A DNA stretch of 10,235 nt from JAAYDS01 sp039680625 (lineage in GTDB: Bacteria > Chloroflexota > Anaerolineae > UBA1429), in assembly GCA_039680625.1 (NCBI GenBank), contig JBDKSN010000093.1, forward strand, positions 1 to 10,235, written 5' to 3'. Shown one piece after another: positions 5,871-10,235 of the stretch. Position numbers and translations under genes: made by a program. The notes under the pieces were generated by a model. It saw nothing but the letters and a program-made list of their open reading frames with translations, had not been told where the DNA came from and did not search any database. Within the stretch, counting starts at the first letter, position 1. Each line of letters starts with the position of its first letter.

Positions 5871-7003
5871 GCGTCTATGTGGACGTCTCGGCCGCGGTGC
5901 ACGCCAAGGCAGGTCTCAGCCGCTATGCCACGAACCTGGTCCACGCGCTCGTGCCGCTCTTGGGCGATCAACTCGCGCTCTTTCAGAACAGCCTGGGCAA
6001 GTGTGGTCCGCTCGACGGCCTGGCGGACGTGCCCGTGAGTGGCACCTCGCTGGGCTACCGCCCCTGGCGTGCGGCGGTGCTGGCGGCCCAGGCTTTGCAC
6101 CTCTCTTCCGCCAGGCTGGCCCCTGGGGCGCGCGTCTTTCACGCTACCGAGCACCTGTTGCCCCCCGTCAAGGCGCCCACGGTGATGACAGTGCACGATC
6201 TGATTTTCGAGTTGTACCCACACTATCATCGCCTCCCGAATTATGTCTACTTGAAGGCTGCCATGCCGCTCTACTGTCGCCGGGCAGGGCGCATTATTGC
6301 AGTGTCGCAAGCTACGCGGCACGATCTACTCGAACGCTATGGCCTCGCTGAGGACAAGATCGTCGTGGTGCCCGAGGCTGCGGCGCCTCACTTTGCGCCA
6401 GCCACGCCCGAAGAGATCGAGCGTGTGCGGATCAAGTTCAACCTTCACGGCCGGTACATCGTTGCCGTGGGCACGCTCGAACCTCGCAAGAACATCGCCA
6501 ACCTCGCCTTGGCCTGCGGGCCTCTCTTTCAGCGGGGGCTCGCCGAGATGCTCGTGGTGGTGGGGGCACGTGGTTGGCTGTTCGAGGATGCCATGCGGCA
6601 GATCAGCTCGCTTCCCTGGAGCAACCGGGTGCTCATGCCTGGCTATGTCACCGATCAAGACCTGGTGGCGCTCTATTCGGGCGCGATGCTCACCGTACAA
6701 CCCTCATACTATGAAGGCTTTGGCCTGCCGGTACTCGAGGCCATGGCCTGCGGTAGCCCGGTTTGCGCGAGCAACACGTCGAGCCTGCCCGAGGTTGGCG
6801 GCGATGCTGCCGAGTATTTCGACCCGCAGCGGATCGAGAGCATGGTCGGCACCCTCGAGCGCGTGGCTGACGACGACGAGCTGCGCGCCCAGATGCGCTG
6901 TCGTGGCCTAGAACGGGCCAAGGCCTATTCCTGGGAGGCCACGGCTCGCCAGACGGTTGCCGTGTACCAGCAACTGGCTCCCGAGATCGTCCTCTACGCA
7001 TGA
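5867..7003 (+). CDS. GT4-family glycosyltransferase
   Basis: A 378-residue GT-B retaining glycosyltransferase that should transfer a sugar from a nucleotide sugar to a glycan or lipid-linked acceptor at the inner face of the membrane. The N-terminal acceptor domain has the glycine-containing loop AGLSRYATNLVHAL (15-28) and TVHD (108-111). The donor domain begins near 195 with VGTLEPRKN (201-209), where Arg207 and Lys208 are the usual phosphate-binding pair. It continues with VLMPGYVTDQDLVALYSGA and the E-x7-E motif EGFGLPVLE (283-291), then GSPVCASNTSSLPEVGGDAA. All expected catalytic parts are present and the length is normal for GT4. The start overlaps the upstream stop as ATGA. Donor and acceptor cannot be told from sequence; mannosyl or related transfer is common in this branch. 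Confidence 0.93.
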   Translation: MSVYVDVSAAVHAKAGLSRYATNLVHALVPLLGDQLALFQNSLGKCGPLDGLADVPVSGTSLGYRPWRAAVLAAQALHLSSARLAPGARVFHATEHLLPPVKAPTVMTVHDLIFELYPHYHRLPNYVYLKAAMPLYCRRAGRIIAVSQATRHDLLERYGLAEDKIVVVPEAAAPHFAPATPEEIERVRIKFNLHGRYIVAVGTLEPRKNIANLALACGPLFQRGLAEMLVVVGARGWLFEDAMRQISSLPWSNRVLMPGYVTDQDLVALYSGAMLTVQPSYYEGFGLPVLEAMACGSPVCASNTSSLPEVGGDAAEYFDPQRIESMVGTLERVADDDELRAQMRCRGLERAKAYSWEATARQTVAVYQQLAPEIVLYA

Positions 7004-7103
7004 CGGGCTTGCCTGCGGCGAAAGCTCGGCCGCTGTGGCCAGGAGCGATCGCTCGATGGCATGCAGCCATCAACAATAACACCTAGCAGCGAGAACACGA
7101 CGG
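7004..7103 (+). other. 100-bp intergenic gap with palindrome and hairpin, no clear promoter
   Basis: The gap holds the perfect 12-bp palindrome GAGCGATCGCTC (7043-7054). Directly after it comes a stem-loop, GATGGC (7055-7060) pairing with GCCATC (7066-7071) around ATGCA. A weaker GGCC/GGCC hairpin lies at 7028-7040. No T-run follows, so this is not a classical terminator. I see no convincing -35/-10 pair. Possible roles are mRNA processing or stability, attenuation, or a protein-binding site. Confidence 0.5.
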
Positions 7104-8168
7104 ATGCCAAGCACATCAACACTCACTGAACCAAAGGCTGGCGCCTCCCAGACGGCCGATATCGTCGAACGGATCGAGGCCCAGCTCAGGCTACAACGTA
7201 TGGCCGGTGCCGAGACGCCATCGACCGTCGACCCTCTGCGCGAAGTGCGCGCGCGGCAATGGGTCAATCCCCATCTGCCCATCGGTTGGCCCCAAATGCC
7301 ACGCGGGCTCGTGCCCAAGATCGTCGCCTTGCTACAAAAAGTGTGCCGACGGCTGTTGCGTTGGTACATCAACCCGCTCGTAGCCCAACAGAACGAGTTC
7401 AACGAGGCCGTGGTTGCGGCGCTCCAAGACGCCTATCGCTATGTCGATCGCGAGCTGGCCGCCGCCGAGGGCCGACGACAAGAGCTCGAGCTGGCTGTGC
7501 GCCGTCTGGCGGCGCAGGCGCCCTGGGCAGGCGAGGCCGTTCAGCCACAGCGCACGGCACCGCTGGCTCCGCTCCGTCTGTTGGCCAAGCCGGCGACGTT
7601 GTCTCTGCCCGTGTCGCGCTTTGATGCCGTGATCCGCCGCTTGCTGCTCGCCGAGCAGCTCGCCCCTCAAGACGCGCCACTGCCCCTCCTGTTCCTTGGC
7701 GAAGATGGCCCCCGCCTGGTAGACCATGCACGTGACTTGGGCGTGGCGGCCTACACCCTCAGCGAGCCGGGGCAACTCGCGCCCGCTGATGGTGATGCCG
7801 TGGTGCTCGCCGAGGGGATTCCGGAGCACCTCTCTGCCCTACCGGCTTATTCGCTCGGCGGGCTGGTCTGGGCCGATGGCCTTTGGCGCCATACGCCCGA
7901 CGAGTGTCTACAGCTCTTGACGAGCGCCACGAGCGCACTGGCTGCTGGAGCGCCCGTTGTCGTCGCTAGTGTGGAGGCGAGCGACTATGACGCGCTCAGT
8001 CGATATGTGTGGGCCGATCCCGCTGCCGTGCGCCCCTATCCGCATGAGCTGGCGGCCGAGCTGCTCAAGGCCGCCGGTCTCAACGAGGTGGCTGACCTGG
8101 CCTCGCCGTGGCCGCCCGAGGGTCCCTCGGGCTGGTACGCGCTTTGCGGCTATGCGGGGGATCTCTGA
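7104..8168 (+). CDS. Degenerate methyltransferase-like protein of the glycan cluster (SAM motif lost)
   Basis: A 354-residue protein. Residues about 44-105 (NPHLPIGWPQMPRG..INPLVAQQNEFN) match the N-terminus I know from methyltransferases in O-antigen and exopolysaccharide clusters. A likely coiled coil follows at about 96-138. Residues 190-330 keep the layout of a class I methyltransferase C-terminal half: SLGGLVWADGLWRHTPDECLQLL stands where EHL-PPDE-LL is expected, then a V-rich strand, then ALSRYVWADPAAVRP and a final AAGL. The expected SAM loop (a DIGCG-like glycine motif) is replaced by LLFLGEDGPRL (195-205), and the acidic end of strand 2 is AYTLSEP. It is probably a catalytically dead methyltransferase used as a scaffold or partner. 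Its ribosome site is weak. Stop and next start are almost continuous (TGACATG). Alternatively it may be a highly diverged active enzyme. Confidence 0.75.
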   Translation: MPSTSTLTEPKAGASQTADIVERIEAQLRLQRMAGAETPSTVDPLREVRARQWVNPHLPIGWPQMPRGLVPKIVALLQKVCRRLLRWYINPLVAQQNEFNEAVVAALQDAYRYVDRELAAAEGRRQELELAVRRLAAQAPWAGEAVQPQRTAPLAPLRLLAKPATLSLPVSRFDAVIRRLLLAEQLAPQDAPLPLLFLGEDGPRLVDHARDLGVAAYTLSEPGQLAPADGDAVVLAEGIPEHLSALPAYSLGGLVWADGLWRHTPDECLQLLTSATSALAAGAPVVVASVEASDYDALSRYVWADPAAVRPYPHELAAELLKAAGLNEVADLASPWPPEGPSGWYALCGYAGDL

Positions 8169-8169
8169 C

Positions 8170-9210
8170 ATGCGCACCATCATCTGCAACAGCCAGGTTC
8201 CGTTCGAGTATGGCGGCGCCGAGATCCACGCCAACGCGCTGTACGGGCAGTTGCGCCAGCATGGGGAGGAGGTCTCGCTCGTGCAGATCCCCCAGCAGTG
8301 GGAGCCACGCGCCGAGATCATCAAAGGATACATGCTCTGGCGGCTGCTGGACCTCACCCACACGTACAACTTGTTGCCGGTCGATCGCGTGATCTGTCTC
8401 AAGCATCCCTCCTATGCCGTGCAGCACCCTTACAAGATCACTTGGCTCATCCACCAACTGCGCCAGGTCTATGACCTGTACGGCACGCCCTTTGGCTTTA
8501 TGGGCAATACCGCCGAGGAGCGCGAGATCTGTGAGGCCGTCACCCAGATGGACACGTCGACCATTGGCGAGTCGAAAAAGATCTTTGCCATCTCGCACAA
8601 CGTAGCCGATCGATTGTGGCGCTACAACGGCCTCAGCGCCGAGGTGCTCTATCCCCCGCCCGCTCAGGACGAACGGCTGCACGCGGGAGAGTATGGCCAC
8701 TATGTCCTCTCGGTGAGCCGCCTCACGCCGATCAAACGCGTCGACCTGCTCATCCGCGCCATGGCGCTGGTACGCACGCCCGTGCGCTGCGTGATCGCCG
8801 GCACGGGCGAGGACACTCGACGCTTGCATCAGTTGGCCAGTCGGCTACACGTCACCGACCGTTGTCAGTTCCTGGGCTTTGTCGAGATGAACAAGCTCAT
8901 CGAGCTGTATGCCAACTGCCTTGCCGTATACTATGCCCCGGTCGACGAGGACTATGGCCTGGCTACGGTCGAGGCTTTCAAGTCGGCCAAACCCGTGCTC
9001 ACCTGCACCGATAGCGGGGGCACCCTCGAGTTCGTCACCGACGGCGAGACGGGCTATGTCGTAGACCCAGCCAAGCCTGTCGAGCTGGCCCACCGCTTGG
9101 ATGAACTGCACAACAACGCTAGTCTGGCGCGTCGGCTGGGCGAGCGCGGCGCCGAGCTCGTGCGAGACATCACTTGGGATACGACGATCTCGCGGCTGTT
9201 GGATGCCTAG
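8170..9210 (+). CDS. GT4-family glycosyltransferase
   Basis: A 346-residue GT-B retaining glycosyltransferase. The N-terminal domain has the loop YGGAEIHANAL (14-24). The region WLIHQLRQVYDLYGTPFG (92-109) with SKKIFAISHNVADRL is characteristic of a polysaccharide GT4 subgroup. The donor domain starts near 177 with SVSRLTPIKR (181-190; Arg184 and Lys189 the phosphate-binding pair), then VIAGTGED, LGFVEMNKLIELYANC, and the E-x7-E motif EDYGLATVE (260-268), then DSGGTLEFVTDGETGYVVDP. All core motifs are intact. I start at 8170 because GGGGGAT lies about 8 nt upstream, MRTIICNSQ is a normal strand-1 beginning, and the reading frame upstream overlaps the previous gene out of frame. It is separated by 1 nt from the previous stop and by 3 nt from the next start, so it is co-transcribed. 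Confidence 0.93.
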   Translation: MRTIICNSQVPFEYGGAEIHANALYGQLRQHGEEVSLVQIPQQWEPRAEIIKGYMLWRLLDLTHTYNLLPVDRVICLKHPSYAVQHPYKITWLIHQLRQVYDLYGTPFGFMGNTAEEREICEAVTQMDTSTIGESKKIFAISHNVADRLWRYNGLSAEVLYPPPAQDERLHAGEYGHYVLSVSRLTPIKRVDLLIRAMALVRTPVRCVIAGTGEDTRRLHQLASRLHVTDRCQFLGFVEMNKLIELYANCLAVYYAPVDEDYGLATVEAFKSAKPVLTCTDSGGTLEFVTDGETGYVVDPAKPVELAHRLDELHNNASLARRLGERGAELVRDITWDTTISRLLDA

Positions 9211-9213
9211 CCG

Positions 9214-10235
9214 ATGAGCATCGCCGTGGTGTTGCCCCCGGGCTGGAAGGATGATCTGGGCGTGTTGACGGCGCTGTGCGCCCTTCATGGCCGCCTGCCC
9301 GAGCAGCGCGTCACCTTTCATGTGGCGTCCACGATGTTGGGGCCGACCGTCGAGCTGGCCATCGTCCCCATCAGCCAGAGGACAGCCTCGTGGGCGTCGG
9401 CTTGGCTAGAACAGGGCGATGCACTCGCCGTGCTCTACCTGAGTGATCTGACGGGTATTCCCCAACTATGGACCCAGCTGATCCCTCGGGCGGCGGGTAT
9501 CCTCCTGCCCGAGCGAGAGTGGCTGTCTCTGCTACATGCCGCCCGGCCTCGACTGCCGGCCCTGTGGGTGCCTCCCGACGATCTTTCGCCAGAGCCGAGC
9601 CTGCACCCTACCGTGGGCACGGCGCAGCCCTATCTGCTCACTTGGGCGCCGGCGAACGCACCCAGTATCGGGGCTATCGCCGAGGCCTTTGCCTGTCTGG
9701 CGTGCAGCCACGATGACCTGCAGCTGGTCGTCATCGGTGGCGCGGACCGCGACCTCTGGCGGCGAAGCCTCCGCGCTTATGGGCTCTGGCACCGCGCCTG
9801 GGTTCTGGATGACAGCGCTTACGCTCAGGCTTACGCGCTGACGAGCAACGCGCTGGCCGTGATTGCGCCCATACCCCCGGCGGGCCGTTGTGTTGGCCTA
9901 CTCACCTCGTTAGCGCGCACCACGGCGCTGCGCTGTGTCGTGCTCGAAGAGAACGGTGAGCAAGGCCCCGTGAGCGTGAAACAGGGCGTGCCCATCATTG
10001 GCCTTGACAGCTTGCAGGCTCCCCAAGCGCTCGCCGCGGCTATCGAGGTGTTGCTCGACACCGATGTCCACGCCCTCGGCGCGCGGTGGAGCTCGCTGCG
10101 GGACGCGAGAAGCAGCGCCCTCTTGCGAGAGAGCGAGGCCCTCGCTGCGTTCCTGGCCCGGGTGGTGTCCGAAGGGGGCAGTGCGCAGCCCACGCCCATG
10201 GCCACAGACCTTGTCGCTTTTTACACGAACTTGGT
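9214..10235 (+). CDS. GT-B-like protein lacking the GT4 catalytic motif (3' end beyond the window)
   Basis: Open from the ATG at 9214 to the right edge (340 codons), 3 nt after the GT4 stop. I do not recognise it as a named family. Residues 139-285 follow the layout of a GT-B donor domain: YLLTWAP strand, helix IGAIAEAFACL, LQLVVIGG (169-176), WVLDDSAYAQAYALTSNALAVIAP (196-219), a helix, CVVLEENG (241-248), VKQGVPIIGLD, then ALAAAIEVLLDTD. Where GT4 enzymes have E-x7-E the protein reads PPAGRCVGLLTSLA (221-234), with neither Glu. The Arg/Lys pair after the first donor strand is also missing (WAPANAP). The N-terminal 130 residues are weakly conserved in style. It is probably an inactive glycosyltransferase relative or a non-catalytic partner of the preceding GT. 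A diverged functional enzyme remains possible. Continuation past the window may add another domain. Confidence 0.7.
   Translation, partial: MSIAVVLPPGWKDDLGVLTALCALHGRLPEQRVTFHVASTMLGPTVELAIVPISQRTASWASAWLEQGDALAVLYLSDLTGIPQLWTQLIPRAAGILLPEREWLSLLHAARPRLPALWVPPDDLSPEPSLHPTVGTAQPYLLTWAPANAPSIGAIAEAFACLACSHDDLQLVVIGGADRDLWRRSLRAYGLWHRAWVLDDSAYAQAYALTSNALAVIAPIPPAGRCVGLLTSLARTTALRCVVLEENGEQGPVSVKQGVPIIGLDSLQAPQALAAAIEVLLDTDVHALGARWSSLRDARSSALLRESEALAAFLARVVSEGGSAQPTPMATDLVAFYTNL

Noticed and set aside
7043..7054. GCGATCGC as a HIP1 repeat implying a cyanobacterium
   Set aside because: One copy is not meaningful; HIP1 is telling only when highly over-represented.
8080..8829. A 249-codon minus-strand open frame opposite the second GT4 gene
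   Set aside because: No motif or ribosome site, and the plus strand carries complete GT4 motifs. The same applies to long antisense frames at 2453-2995, 5831-6322, 7332-7829 and 8845-9321.

Overview
The window is GC-rich bacterial chromosomal DNA, densely coding, with short intergenic gaps, ATGA overlaps and good sigma70-type promoters. Gene content (a DtxR-family regulator, a ROK kinase, GT4 glycosyltransferases, and a methyltransferase-like protein with a 'NPHLPIGWPQMPRG...INPLVAQQNEFN' N-terminus) would suit a Chloroflexota-type or similar free-living GC-rich bacterium. That placement is inference from protein style only. There is no rRNA, tRNA, CRISPR array, insertion sequence or phage gene.

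Layout. (1) 1-1857, minus strand: a two-gene operon of a DtxR/MntR-like metal-responsive repressor and a ROK-family sugar kinase, joined by an ATGA overlap. The kinase gene runs off the left edge through a 35-bp tandem repeat that is read in successive frames. (2) 1858-2011: a compact divergent control region. Two back-to-back promoters have -35 boxes only 2 bp apart, and an inverted repeat covers one of them and touches the other. (3) 2012-4447, plus strand: an SDR dehydrogenase, a short RmlA-like sugar-1-phosphate nucleotidyltransferase and a xylose-isomerase-like TIM-barrel protein, ending at a hairpin terminator shared with a convergent gene. (4) 4507-4884, minus strand: a single VOC (glyoxalase-fold) protein. 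(5) 4885-5027: a second pair of back-to-back promoters. (6) 5028-10235, plus strand: a five-gene surface-glycan run of a SAM-methyltransferase-like protein, a GT4 glycosyltransferase, a methyltransferase-like protein that has lost its SAM-binding motif, a second GT4 glycosyltransferase, and a GT-B-like protein without the GT4 catalytic acid motif that runs off the right edge.

How it may work together (inference). The left half looks like sugar handling: sugar phosphorylation, oxidation/epimerisation and activation to an NDP-sugar. The DtxR-type regulator sits between the two sugar operons and may control both. Its metal ligands are those of a DtxR site except that two selectivity positions are Asp, as in manganese-sensing MntR. 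The right half probably builds or decorates an extracellular polysaccharide. The observations most worth following are the shared operator candidate with the MntR-like ligand set, the degenerate methyltransferase and degenerate glycosyltransferase sitting beside intact relatives, and the frame-cycling repeat at the end of the kinase gene.
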